From Pseudomonas frederiksbergensis (GTDB taxonomy: Bacteria; Pseudomonadota; Gammaproteobacteria; Pseudomonadales; Pseudomonadaceae), in contig NZ_MOBP01000015.1 of assembly GCF_003732665.1 (NCBI RefSeq), positions 1 through 64,000 of the forward strand: a stretch of 64,000 nucleotides of DNA, given 5' to 3'. Under the pieces are notes generated by a model that saw only the letters and a list, made by a program, of their open reading frames with translations, made no database searches and was not told where the DNA came from. Below are positions 8,256 to 16,239 of the stretch, one piece after another (position 1 is the stretch's first letter; the number at the start of each line of letters is the position of its first letter). The translations under genes were made by a program, and so were the position numbers.

Positions 8256-9614
8256 ATGTCCGAGCTATCCCAAGCGCGCATCCCCGACGCACCCGCCATT
8301 CAGCGTTTGCCCCTTTTGCAACTGATCCTGGTCGGTCTGCAACACGTTCTGCTGATGTACGGCGGTGCCATCGCGGTGCCGCTGATCATCGGACAGGCCG
8401 CTGGCCTGAGTCGTGAAGAAATCGCCTTCCTGATCAACGCCGACCTGCTGGTGGCCGGCATCGCCACCATCGTGCAATCCCTCGGCATCGGCCCGATGGG
8501 CATTCGTATGCCGGTGATGATGGGTGCCAGTTTCGCTGCGGTCGGCAGCATGGTGGCGATGGCCGGCATGCCCGGGATCGGTTTGCAGGGGATCTTCGGT
8601 GCGACCATCGCCGCCGGGTTCTTCGGCATGCTTATCGCGCCGTTCATGTCCAAAGTTGTGCGCTTCTTCCCGCCGCTGGTGACCGGCACGGTCATCACCT
8701 CGATCGGTTTGTCGCTGTTCCCCGTCGCCGTGAACTGGGCCGGCGGCGGTGCCGGCGCCACGCAATTCGGTTCGCCGATTTACCTGGCCATCGCCGCGCT
8801 GGTGCTGGCCACGATTCTGCTGGTCCACCGCTTTATGCGCGGATTCTGGGTCAACATTTCCGTGTTGATCGGCATGTGCCTGGGCTACGCGCTGTGCGGT
8901 GTAATCGGCATGGTTGACCTGAGCGGCATGGCCCAGGCGCCGTGGGTGCAGATTGTCACCCCGCTGCACTTCGGCATGCCGAAATTCGAACTCGCGCCGA
9001 TCCTGTCGATGTGCCTGGTGGTGGTGATCATCTTCGTCGAGTCCACCGGGATGTTTCTCGCCCTGGGCAAGATCACCGGCCAGGAAGTCTGCCCACGGAT
9101 GCTCCGTCGCGGTCTGCTCTGCGATGCCGGCGCGTCGTTCTTCGCCGGGTTCTTCAACACGTTCACCCACTCCTCCTTCGCGCAGAACATCGGCCTGGTG
9201 CAGATGACCGGCGTGCGTTGCCGCTCGGTGACCATCGTCGCCGGTGGCTTGCTGGTGGTTCTGAGCCTGCTGCCGAAAGCGGCGTTCCTGGTGGCTTCGA
9301 TTCCACCGGCGGTATTGGGCGGTGCGGCGATTGCGATGTTTGGCATGGTTGCGGCCACTGGCATCAAGATCCTGCAAGAAGCCGACATCGGCGACCGCCG
9401 CAATCAACTGCTGGTGGCAGTGAGCATTGGCATGGGCCTGATCCCGGTGGTGCGTCCGGAGTTCTTCGCGCACTTGCCGATGTGGATGAGCCCGATCACC
9501 CACAGCGGCATCGCCATGGCGACCTTGAGTGCCCTGGCGCTGAACCTGCTGTTCAACATTCTCGGCGGCCGCGAACGCGCAGCCATCAACGACTGCGCGG
9601 CCCACCCGCACTAA
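8256..9614 (+). CDS. NCS2-family urate/xanthine-type permease
   Basis: A 452-residue polytopic inner-membrane symporter of the nucleobase-ascorbate/UacT-XanQ branch of NCS2. LILVGLQHVLLMYGGAIAVPLIIG near the start, the central FVESTGMFLALG block and the FNTFTHSSFAQNIGLVQMTGV motif are hallmarks of this branch, which carries urate, xanthine or uracil. Placed after puuD, urate or xanthine is the best guess. It differs in type from the AzgA-like permease at 580, so the locus can take up two purine classes. ATG 8256 follows CCGAGG. Confidence 0.9.
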   Translation: MSELSQARIPDAPAIQRLPLLQLILVGLQHVLLMYGGAIAVPLIIGQAAGLSREEIAFLINADLLVAGIATIVQSLGIGPMGIRMPVMMGASFAAVGSMVAMAGMPGIGLQGIFGATIAAGFFGMLIAPFMSKVVRFFPPLVTGTVITSIGLSLFPVAVNWAGGGAGATQFGSPIYLAIAALVLATILLVHRFMRGFWVNISVLIGMCLGYALCGVIGMVDLSGMAQAPWVQIVTPLHFGMPKFELAPILSMCLVVVIIFVESTGMFLALGKITGQEVCPRMLRRGLLCDAGASFFAGFFNTFTHSSFAQNIGLVQMTGVRCRSVTIVAGGLLVVLSLLPKAAFLVASIPPAVLGGAAIAMFGMVAATGIKILQEADIGDRRNQLLVAVSIGMGLIPVVRPEFFAHLPMWMSPITHSGIAMATLSALALNLLFNILGGRERAAINDCAAHPH

Positions 9615-9638
9615 CCGGAAAAACACAGATCCCCCCTT

Positions 9639-9727
9639 GTGGGAGCGGGCTTGCTCGCGAAAGCGTCGTATCAGTCGACTCATGTGGTTCTGACACACCG
9701 CCTTCGCGAGCAAGCCCGCTCCCACAC
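9639..9727. repeat. REP inverted pair
   Basis: Outward-in pair with interior CAGTCGACTCATGTGGTTCTGACACACCGC, of the same interior family as the pairs at 25791, 30165 and 46118. Confidence 0.88.
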
Positions 9728-10204
9728 AGGGACGGGTCAGCCACAGCCTGCGCCTCAACAATAAAAACAAGAGGAAGCACCCGATGGTTTTTACCCCCTC
9801 AAGCCTGTCGTTTGACGACGGCAGGCCCACTTCCGCCAACCGTGCCCCAAACCTGTCGTCGGTGCGCTGTTGCGGGGCACTTGAGACCTGGCCAAGGAGT
9901 CAGTATTCTCCGCGGCCGCCCGAATCTGGTCTAAAAAAAAGCCCGGATTTAATTCCTGACCAGAAAGCCAACTTATCCCGGCACTGGACGGCATCAAGGC
10001 ATCCCAAAATCTCTCGTAATCGACTGTTTCCGAACAGCCGAGCGGGCGTTTTTTGGCTTTTTGAATGCCTTGGCTCAGCTCTTGCTAACAGCAACAAAGC
10101 TGACCGAATGGATGAATTTTTACAGCTGCAAGAAAAGGCGCCACACCAGAGCGCCGACCTAAGAAAAAAAAACGTCGAACCACCTACTTTTTGGGAGCAA
10201 CCGA
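9728..10204 (+). other. Long upstream region of the Tsx-like porin
   Basis: No convincing gene here. A ribosome-site-like AAGAGG precedes ATG 9784, but the predicted product has no recognisable composition and runs out of frame through the porin start. The region holds a hairpin around 9808-9832 (CCTGTCG ... CGGCAGG), spaced CTGGTC (9925) and GACCAG (9958) half sites, and the motif at 9953-9972. It probably carries the porin promoter and operators, perhaps with remains of a lost gene. Confidence 0.4.
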
Positions 10205-10990
10205 ATGAAACGTACGTGCACCAGCCTGATGCTCGCGGGAACCTTGCTGGCCGGGGGCCAGGCGATGGCCGGCGACCTGCTGCAATGGCAAAACAACAGT
10301 CTGACCTACCTGTATGGCAAGGACTTCAAGGTCAACCCGCACATTCAGCAAACCGTCACTTTCGAGCACGCTGACGCCTGGAAATACGGGGACAACTTCC
10401 TCTTCGTCGACAAGATCTTCTACAACGGCGAGAAGGACTTCAACGTCGGCCCGAACACCTACTACGGTGAGTTCAGCCCGCGTATTTCCCTGGGCAAGGT
10501 CCTCGACCAGAAGATCGAGTTCGGCCCGATCAAAGACGTCCTGCTGGCGATGACTTACGAGTTCGGTGAAGGCGACGTCGAGTCGTACCTGATCGGCCCG
10601 GGTTTCGACCTGGCGATTCCCGGCTTCGACTACTTCCAACTGAACTTCTACCAGCGTCACACTGAAGGCCCGCGCGCCGGTGACAACGTCTGGCAGATCA
10701 CCCCGGTCTGGTCCTACACCATTCCGGTCGGCGACTCGAACATCCTGATCGACGGCTTCATGGACTGGGTGGTCGACAACGACTCCAATTCCCACGGCGA
10801 CTACCACGCCAACCTGCACTTCAACCCACAGGTTAAATACGACCTGGGCAAAGCGCTGAATTTTGGCGAGAAGCAGTTGTACGTCGGTGTGGAATACGAC
10901 TACTGGAAAGACAAGTACGGGATCGACGACACCCGTGCGTTCACCACCAATCAGAACACCACGAGCTTCCTGGTGAAGTTCCACTTCTGA
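10205..10990 (+). CDS. Tsx/OmpK-like nucleoside-channel outer-membrane protein
   Basis: A 261-residue precursor with a Sec signal peptide (first about 22 residues, ending AMA). The mature part is rich in alternating aromatic beta strands and ends in FLVKFHF with terminal Phe, as outer-membrane barrels do. The run from LLQWQNNSLTYLYG and the FVDKIFYNGE and GEFSPRISL segments match the nucleoside-specific Tsx/OmpK family. At the end of the purine locus, it is a likely outer-membrane entry channel for nucleosides or purines feeding the two permeases. Substrate is inferred from position and family only. Confidence 0.85.
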   Translation: MKRTCTSLMLAGTLLAGGQAMAGDLLQWQNNSLTYLYGKDFKVNPHIQQTVTFEHADAWKYGDNFLFVDKIFYNGEKDFNVGPNTYYGEFSPRISLGKVLDQKIEFGPIKDVLLAMTYEFGEGDVESYLIGPGFDLAIPGFDYFQLNFYQRHTEGPRAGDNVWQITPVWSYTIPVGDSNILIDGFMDWVVDNDSNSHGDYHANLHFNPQVKYDLGKALNFGEKQLYVGVEYDYWKDKYGIDDTRAFTTNQNTTSFLVKFHF

Positions 10991-10999
10991 TCTTAAAAG

Positions 11000-11090
11000 C
11001 TTCGCGGGCAAGCCTCGCTCCTACGGGTTTTGTGTCGTTCGCCGAATTCGCGAACGACACCACCCTGTAGGAGCGAGGCTTGCCCGCGAA
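11000..11090. repeat. REP inverted pair with palindromic interior
   Basis: GGGCAAGCCTCGCTCCTAC-type arms enclose an interior which is itself an inverted repeat (GTGTCGTTCGC ... GCGAACGACAC). Lies between convergent genes and could act as a shared terminator. Confidence 0.88.
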
Positions 11091-11107
11091 TGGCCGCACC
11101 GCCCATC

Positions 11108-12280
11108 TCAAGCCGGAACCACCGGCTCCGCCAACCCCAAAAACCGGCACAACTCATCACGCTTGGCCAACGCATCCCGGCGCCCGAGATCGATCAACTC
11201 GCTGCAATACCCCGCCTCGAACAGCAGATAACTCAACACCCCCGCCCCACTCGTCTTGGTCGCTCCCGGCCCGCGCAGGAACAGGCGCAGCGCCGCCGGC
11301 AATTCCTGGCGATGCCGTGCGGCAATTTCATCGATCGGCTGGCTTGGGGAAATCACCAGCACGTCCACCGGCGCCACGCCCAAGGCACGGGTCGGTGTGC
11401 CATCGGGCATCAAGTGGCTGAACTGGTTCAAACGCTGCAACAGCTCGATATCACTTTCCAGGCTGTCAATGAACGTGCTGTTGAGCATGTGCCCGCCGAT
11501 CTGCGCCAAGGTCGGCTGCTGGCCGGTGTAGGCCCGTTGCAGCGGTTGCTCCGGGTCAACCCCACGCGGGTTGCCGCTGACGCCCACCACCAGTACCCTG
11601 CTCGCGCCCAGGTGCAGCGCCGGGCTAATCGGTGCCGACTGCCGCACTGCGCCATCGCCGAAAAACTCTTCGCCGATTTTTATCGGGGCGAACAACAGCG
11701 GAATCGCCGAACTGGCGAGCAAATGTTCAACGGTCAATTGGGTCGGCACGCCGATTCGTCGATGGCGCAACCAGGCGTCGATGGTCCCGCCGCCCTGATA
11801 GAAGGTGACGGCCTGGCCGGACTCGTAGCCGAACGCGGTCACCGCAACCGCCTGCAACTGCTTTTGCGCGATGGCTTCGGCGATGCCGTTCATCTGCAGT
11901 TTGTCGTTGAGCAACCCGCGCAGCGGCGAACTGTTGAGCAACGCCACCGGCACTTGGGCGCCGATGCCGAGCAGGCTGTGGCTGACAAAACGACTGGCTT
12001 GATGGATGACGCCGGGCCAGTCGCTGCGCAGCACCAGATGACTGCGAAAGCCTTGCCAGAACGCAGTCAGGCGCTCGATGGCGCCACGAAAGTCCATCGC
12101 CCCGCTGGCCAGGCTGACCGCATTGATCGCCCCGGCCGAGGTGCCGACGATCACCGGAAACGGGTTGTCTGCCCCCGGTGGCAGCAATTCGGCAATCGCC
12201 GCCAGCACGCCCACCTGATACGCCGCCCGAGCCCCGCCGCCGGAAAGAATCAACCCTGTAACCGGTTCAGCTGGGCTCAT
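11108..12280 (-). CDS. Patatin-like phospholipase
   Basis: A 390-residue patatin-family serine hydrolase, probably acting on phospholipids or acyl esters. The oxyanion-hole loop GGGARAAYQVG starts near residue 14, the nucleophile elbow GTSAG stands near residue 48 and the dyad aspartate motif GDGAVRQ near residue 200, so the Ser-Asp dyad is complete. No signal peptide, so a cytoplasmic or inner-membrane-facing role is likely. It is encoded just downstream of the lipid A acyltransferase gene on the same strand, with about 35 bp between, suggesting co-transcription. Confidence 0.9.
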   Translation of the reverse strand: MSPAEPVTGLILSGGGARAAYQVGVLAAIAELLPPGADNPFPVIVGTSAGAINAVSLASGAMDFRGAIERLTAFWQGFRSHLVLRSDWPGVIHQASRFVSHSLLGIGAQVPVALLNSSPLRGLLNDKLQMNGIAEAIAQKQLQAVAVTAFGYESGQAVTFYQGGGTIDAWLRHRRIGVPTQLTVEHLLASSAIPLLFAPIKIGEEFFGDGAVRQSAPISPALHLGASRVLVVGVSGNPRGVDPEQPLQRAYTGQQPTLAQIGGHMLNSTFIDSLESDIELLQRLNQFSHLMPDGTPTRALGVAPVDVLVISPSQPIDEIAARHRQELPAALRLFLRGPGATKTSGAGVLSYLLFEAGYCSELIDLGRRDALAKRDELCRFLGLAEPVVPA

Positions 12281-12315
12281 CGCAACACTCCATGGTGCCT
12301 AAAGGGGTCGGTGGT

Positions 12316-13248
12316 TCAACCGCGTTTTGCGTACAACTTGGGCTCGCCCGGCGGGCGGCTCTTGAAGCGGCGATGGGCCCAGAGGTATTGCTCCGGGCAG
12401 TCGCGCAAGGCGCCTTCAACCCACTGATTGATGCGAATGCAATCCGCCTCGTCAGTCTCGCCGGGGAAATTCTCCAGTGGCGCATGAATCACCAGCCGAT
12501 AGCCGCTGCCGTCCGCCAGACGCTCCTGGGTGAACGGCACCACCAGCGCTTTGCCCAACCGGGCAAATTTGCTGGTCGCGGTCACGGTGGCAGCCTGAAT
12601 CCCGAACAGCGGCACGAAGATGCTTTGCTTGGCGCCATAGTCCTGGTCCGGTGCGTACCAGATCGCCCGGCCGGCGCGCAGCAACTTGAGCATGCCGCGC
12701 ACGTCGTCGCGCTCCACCGCCAGCGAATCGAGGTTGTGCCGCTCGCGGCCGCGACGCTGGATAAAGTCGAACAACGGATTTTTATGTTCGCGATACATGC
12801 CGTCAATCGTGTGCTGCTGCCCCAGCAGCGCCGCGCCGACTTCCAGGGTGGTGAAATGCAGGGCCATCAGGATCACGCCCTTGCCGTCGCGCTGGGCTTT
12901 TTTCAGATGCTCCAGGCCTTCGACATGGGCCAATTTGGCCAGGCGCTTGCGCGACCACCACCAACTCATGGCCATTTCGAAGAAGGCGATGCCGGTAGAA
13001 GCGAAGTTTTCCTTGAGCAGGCGCTTGCGCTCGGCGGCGGACTTTTCAGGGAAACACAGCTCAAGATTGCGCTTGGCGATGCGCCGTCGGTCGCCGGCCA
13101 CCCGGTACATCAAGGCACCCAAAAGGCGACCGATGGACAACAACGCCGGATACGGCAACTGGACGATCAGCCACAACAGCCCCAGCCCACACCACAGCGG
13201 CCAGAAACGCGGAGAAAGAAATGCTGTACGAAAACGCGGGCGATCCAT
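12316..13248 (-). CDS. Lipid A biosynthesis acyltransferase (LpxL/HtrB family)
   Basis: A 310-residue inner-membrane enzyme that adds a secondary acyl chain to lipid A. One N-terminal membrane segment (about residues 15-35), the catalytic HFTTLE motif (the HX4E form of this family), the APDQDYG motif and the closing YLWAHRRFK block are all present. I start at ATG 13248 (MDRPRF); upstream in-frame codons overlap minC on the other strand and lack family similarity. Divergent from minC. From memory its position beside minC matches PA3242 (HtrB2) of P. aeruginosa, so htrB2-like is the best guess. Confidence 0.92.
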   Translation of the reverse strand: MDRPRFRTAFLSPRFWPLWCGLGLLWLIVQLPYPALLSIGRLLGALMYRVAGDRRRIAKRNLELCFPEKSAAERKRLLKENFASTGIAFFEMAMSWWWSRKRLAKLAHVEGLEHLKKAQRDGKGVILMALHFTTLEVGAALLGQQHTIDGMYREHKNPLFDFIQRRGRERHNLDSLAVERDDVRGMLKLLRAGRAIWYAPDQDYGAKQSIFVPLFGIQAATVTATSKFARLGKALVVPFTQERLADGSGYRLVIHAPLENFPGETDEADCIRINQWVEGALRDCPEQYLWAHRRFKSRPPGEPKLYAKRG

Positions 13249-13366
13249 TAAAGGTTCCGGAAAGACAATGGCCGCGCATTCTACATCGTTCGACCCGGCT
13301 TGCGGCCTGCGGGCGTTATCGTTATAAGTCTCGGCACTTTTAGTGACAAGCCGTTGTATGCCGACC

Positions 13367-14104
13367 ATGAGCCAAACCGAACCGCTAGACCAAGATCCCG
13401 TGTTCCAGTTGAAGGGCAGCATGCTCGCCATTACGGTGCTGGAGCTGGCCCGAAACGACCTCGAGAGCCTCGATCGGCAACTGGCCGCCAAGGTCGCCCA
13501 GGCGCCGAATTTCTTCAGCAATGCGCCGCTGGTGCTGGCCCTGGACAAACTCCCGGCCAGCGAAGGCGCGGTCGATCTGCCCGGCCTGATGCGCGTGTGC
13601 CGCTCCCACGGCCTGCGCACCCTGGCGATCCGCGCCAGCCGCATCGAAGACATCGCCGCCGCCATTGCCGTCGACCTGCCAGTACTGCCGCCGTCCGGCG
13701 CCCGTGAGCGTCCGTTGGACCCGAACGAAGGCGTGGTGGTGAAAAAACCGGAAAAACCACCGGAGCCGACCATCAAACCGACGAAAATCATCACGTCGCC
13801 AGTACGTGGTGGCCAACAGATCTATGCCCAAGGTGGCGATCTGGTAGTGATTTCCTCGGTCAGCCCGGGGGCGGAACTTCTCGCCGATGGGAACATCCAT
13901 GTATACGGCCCTATGCGCGGTCGTGCACTGGCCGGGGTCAAGGGTGACTGGAAAGCACGGATTTTCTGTCAGCAAATGAGCGCTGAACTGCTGTCCATCG
14001 CCGGCCACTACAAGGTGTCCGAAGATCTGCGCCGCGATCCGTTGTGGGGCTCGGGCGTACAAGTCAGCCTGTCGGGCGACGTGTTGAACATCATTCGGCT
14101 TTAA
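13367..14104 (+). CDS. minC: Septum-site inhibitor MinC
   Basis: A 245-residue inhibitor of FtsZ ring assembly that works with MinD and MinE to place division at mid-cell. The N-terminal FtsZ-binding domain spans about 1-105; a proline/lysine-rich linker follows (about 115-140); the C-terminal beta-helix domain, with VRGGQQIYAQGGDLVV and GNIHVYGPMRGRALAG, binds MinD and is highly typical. ATG 13367 gives the usual MSQTEP start; ATG 13358 or GTG 13343 are possible. About 200 bp separate it from minD, so minDE may have an extra promoter. Confidence 0.94.
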   Translation: MSQTEPLDQDPVFQLKGSMLAITVLELARNDLESLDRQLAAKVAQAPNFFSNAPLVLALDKLPASEGAVDLPGLMRVCRSHGLRTLAIRASRIEDIAAAIAVDLPVLPPSGARERPLDPNEGVVVKKPEKPPEPTIKPTKIITSPVRGGQQIYAQGGDLVVISSVSPGAELLADGNIHVYGPMRGRALAGVKGDWKARIFCQQMSAELLSIAGHYKVSEDLRRDPLWGSGVQVSLSGDVLNIIRL

Positions 14105-14305
14105 CGGATACTGCCGCATTTTCCAAGCATCTCTAAAACGTAGCGAAAACGGCTCAAACGAAGTAGGAAAAAGGCCAAAAGCAGTGTTTACCGCAGGTAG
14201 ATACCGCCAAGGACCGGATTCCAGCCAAGGCTGTCCGACTGCAGTAGTTTTTCAAGAGATGTTTTTCAGGGGCTAAAAGTCCTTTTTCCTTAGGGGTGAA
14301 ACACC

Positions 14306-15118
14306 TTGGCCAAGATTCTCGTGGTTACATCCGGCAAGGGTGGTGTGGGTAAGACCACCACCAGCGCCGCTATCGGTACAGGCCTCGCTCTGCGCGGCCA
14401 CAAAACAGTCATCGTCGACTTCGACGTCGGTTTGCGTAACCTCGACCTGATCATGGGTTGCGAGCGCCGCGTGGTGTATGACTTCGTCAACGTGGTCAAC
14501 GGCGAAGCCAACCTGCAACAAGCCCTGATCAAAGACAAACGCCTGGAAAACCTCTACGTACTGGCCGCCAGTCAGACCCGCGACAAAGACGCGCTGACCG
14601 TCGAAGGCGTGGAAAAAGTCCTGATGGCGTTGAAAGAAGACTTCGAATTCGTGGTCTGCGATTCCCCGGCCGGCATCGAGAAAGGTGCTCACCTGGCCAT
14701 GTACTTCGCTGATGAAGCGATCATCGTGACCAACCCGGAAGTGTCCTCGGTACGTGACTCGGACCGCATGCTCGGCCTCCTGGCCAGCAAGTCCCGTCGC
14801 GCCGAACGTGGCGAAGATCCGATCAAGGAACATTTGCTGCTGACCCGCTACAACCCGCAACGCGTGAGCGACGGCGAAATGCTTGGCGTCGAAGACGTGA
14901 AGGAAATCCTGGCCGTGACACTGCTGGGTGTCATTCCGGAATCCCAAGCCGTACTGAAAGCCTCCAACTCGGGCGTGCCCGTGATCCTCGACGACCAGAG
15001 CGACGCCGGCCAGGCGTACGGCGATGCCGTCGATCGCCTCCTTGGCAAAGAAAAGGAACATCGTTTTCTCGATGTGACGAAGAAGGGCTTCTTCGAGCGC
15101 CTGTTTGGAGGTAAATAA
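14306..15118 (+). CDS. minD: Septum-site ATPase MinD
   Basis: A 270-residue ParA/MinD-type ATPase that binds the membrane when ATP-loaded, recruits MinC and is displaced by MinE. The deviant Walker A loop GKGGVGKTT lies at 10-18, with DFDVGLRNLD and the VCDSPAGIE block following. The last residues, FFERLFGG, form the amphipathic membrane-targeting helix. Translation starts at TTG 14306, since MAKILVV is the invariant N-terminus. The stop TAA shares a base with the minE ATG, which ties the MinD:MinE ratio by coupling. Confidence 0.97.
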   Translation: MAKILVVTSGKGGVGKTTTSAAIGTGLALRGHKTVIVDFDVGLRNLDLIMGCERRVVYDFVNVVNGEANLQQALIKDKRLENLYVLAASQTRDKDALTVEGVEKVLMALKEDFEFVVCDSPAGIEKGAHLAMYFADEAIIVTNPEVSSVRDSDRMLGLLASKSRRAERGEDPIKEHLLLTRYNPQRVSDGEMLGVEDVKEILAVTLLGVIPESQAVLKASNSGVPVILDDQSDAGQAYGDAVDRLLGKEKEHRFLDVTKKGFFERLFGGK

Positions 15119-15372
15119 TGAATCTTTTTGACTTCTTTCGTGCCAGCAAAAAGGTCAGCACCGCGTCGGTAGCGAAAGAGCGTCTACAGATCATCGTGGC
15201 GCATGAACGCGGCCAGCGCAGTACCCCGGACTACCTGCCAGCCTTGCAGAAGGAACTGGTGGAAGTGATCCGCAAGTACGTCAATATCGGGTCCGATGAC
15301 GTGCACGTCGCCCTGGAAAACCAGGGTAGCTGCTCGATTCTGGAACTCAATATCACCCTTCCGGATCGCTAG
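15118..15372 (+). CDS. minE: Cell-division topological factor MinE
   Basis: An 84-residue activator of MinD ATPase that drives Min oscillation. The N-terminal membrane-binding helix (NLFDFFRASK) and anti-MinCD region with KERLQIIVAHER are followed by the dimerisation domain. Length and order are canonical. It starts on the last base of the minD stop codon. Confidence 0.97.
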   Translation: MNLFDFFRASKKVSTASVAKERLQIIVAHERGQRSTPDYLPALQKELVEVIRKYVNIGSDDVHVALENQGSCSILELNITLPDR

Positions 15373-15387
15373 TCGATCCAGCGGGAG

Positions 15388-15535
15388 CCACGGCGGCTCA
15401 GACCTGCGCTCCGTGTAGGAGCGAAGCTTGCTCGCGAACCCCGGCAACTCGGTGTATTTGACACACCGAGTTGATGCGATTCGCGGGCAAGCCTCGCTCC
15501 TACACAGGTGTGCAGGGTTCTGAGCCGCCGTTGGC
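15388..15535. repeat. Nested palindrome built on a REP pair
   Basis: A REP pair (15414-15504) encloses an inner inverted repeat (CAACTCGGTGT ... ACACCGAGTTG) and is itself flanked by an outer one (ACGGCGGCTCAGA ... CTGAGCCGCCGT). Three nested arms give one long hairpin between minE and rluA, possibly a terminator for the min genes. Confidence 0.8.
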
Positions 15536-15556
15536 GTTTGTTACGAGGCTGTTTTA

Positions 15557-16192
15557 ATGCCGTTGTCCAACGTCCACATCATCCATCAAGACGACGCCGT
15601 CCTGGTGGTGAACAAACCGACCCTGTTGCTCTCCGTCCCCGGCCGGGCCGATGACAACAAGGACTGCCTGATTACCCGTTTGCAAGAAAACGGCTACCCG
15701 GAAGCGCGGATCGTCCATCGCCTGGACTGGGAAACCTCCGGCATCATCCTGCTGGCCCGTGACCCGGATACCCATCGCGAACTGTCGAGGCAATTTCACG
15801 ACCGCGAAACCGAAAAGGCCTACACCGCCCTGTGCTGGGGTCAGCCGGAACTGGACAGTGGCAGCATCGATCTGCCCCTGCGCTACGATCCGCCGACCAA
15901 GCCTCGCCATGTGGTGGACCACGAATTCGGCAAGAACGCCCTGACCTTCTGGCGTGTGCTGGAACGTTGCGGCGACTGGTGCCGTGTCGAGCTGACGCCG
16001 ATCACCGGCCGCTCCCATCAGCTACGCGTGCATATGCTGTCCATCGGCCACCCGTTGCTGGGTGACGGGCTCTACGCCCACGAACAAGCCCTCACTGCCT
16101 GGCCACGTTTGTGCCTGCACGCCAGTATGCTCAGCTTCACCCATCCTCAAACCGGCGAACGCTTGCGTTTCGAATGCCCGGCCCCGTTTTAA
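15557..16192 (+). CDS. rluA: RluA-family pseudouridine synthase
   Basis: A 211-residue enzyme; RluA makes pseudouridine at 23S rRNA position 746 and tRNA position 32. The catalytic motif HRLDWETSG, with Asp near residue 57, is present, as are VNKP near the start and the GRSHQLRVHM motif near residue 155. There is no S4 domain, and the short length fits RluA rather than RluC or RluD. It follows minCDE directly, as in other pseudomonads. Confidence 0.9.
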   Translation: MPLSNVHIIHQDDAVLVVNKPTLLLSVPGRADDNKDCLITRLQENGYPEARIVHRLDWETSGIILLARDPDTHRELSRQFHDRETEKAYTALCWGQPELDSGSIDLPLRYDPPTKPRHVVDHEFGKNALTFWRVLERCGDWCRVELTPITGRSHQLRVHMLSIGHPLLGDGLYAHEQALTAWPRLCLHASMLSFTHPQTGERLRFECPAPF

Positions 16193-16239
16193 GCGCTGCT
16201 TGACAAGCAGTTGCCCGCTTTAAAAGGACCCCCATCCGG

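Noticed and set aside
8265..9839. Long minus-strand frame (524 codons) opposite the second purine permease
   Set aside because: It is antisense to a clear NCS2 gene and its composition (His, Asp and Gln-rich) is that of a GC-rich shadow frame.
9784..10374. Plus-strand frame after the second purine permease
   Set aside because: It has a ribosome-site-like sequence, but the product lacks any domain features and overlaps the Tsx-like gene out of frame.
11030..12427. Plus-strand 465-codon frame opposite the patatin-like gene
   Set aside because: Antisense to a gene with a complete catalytic dyad; begins inside a REP pair.
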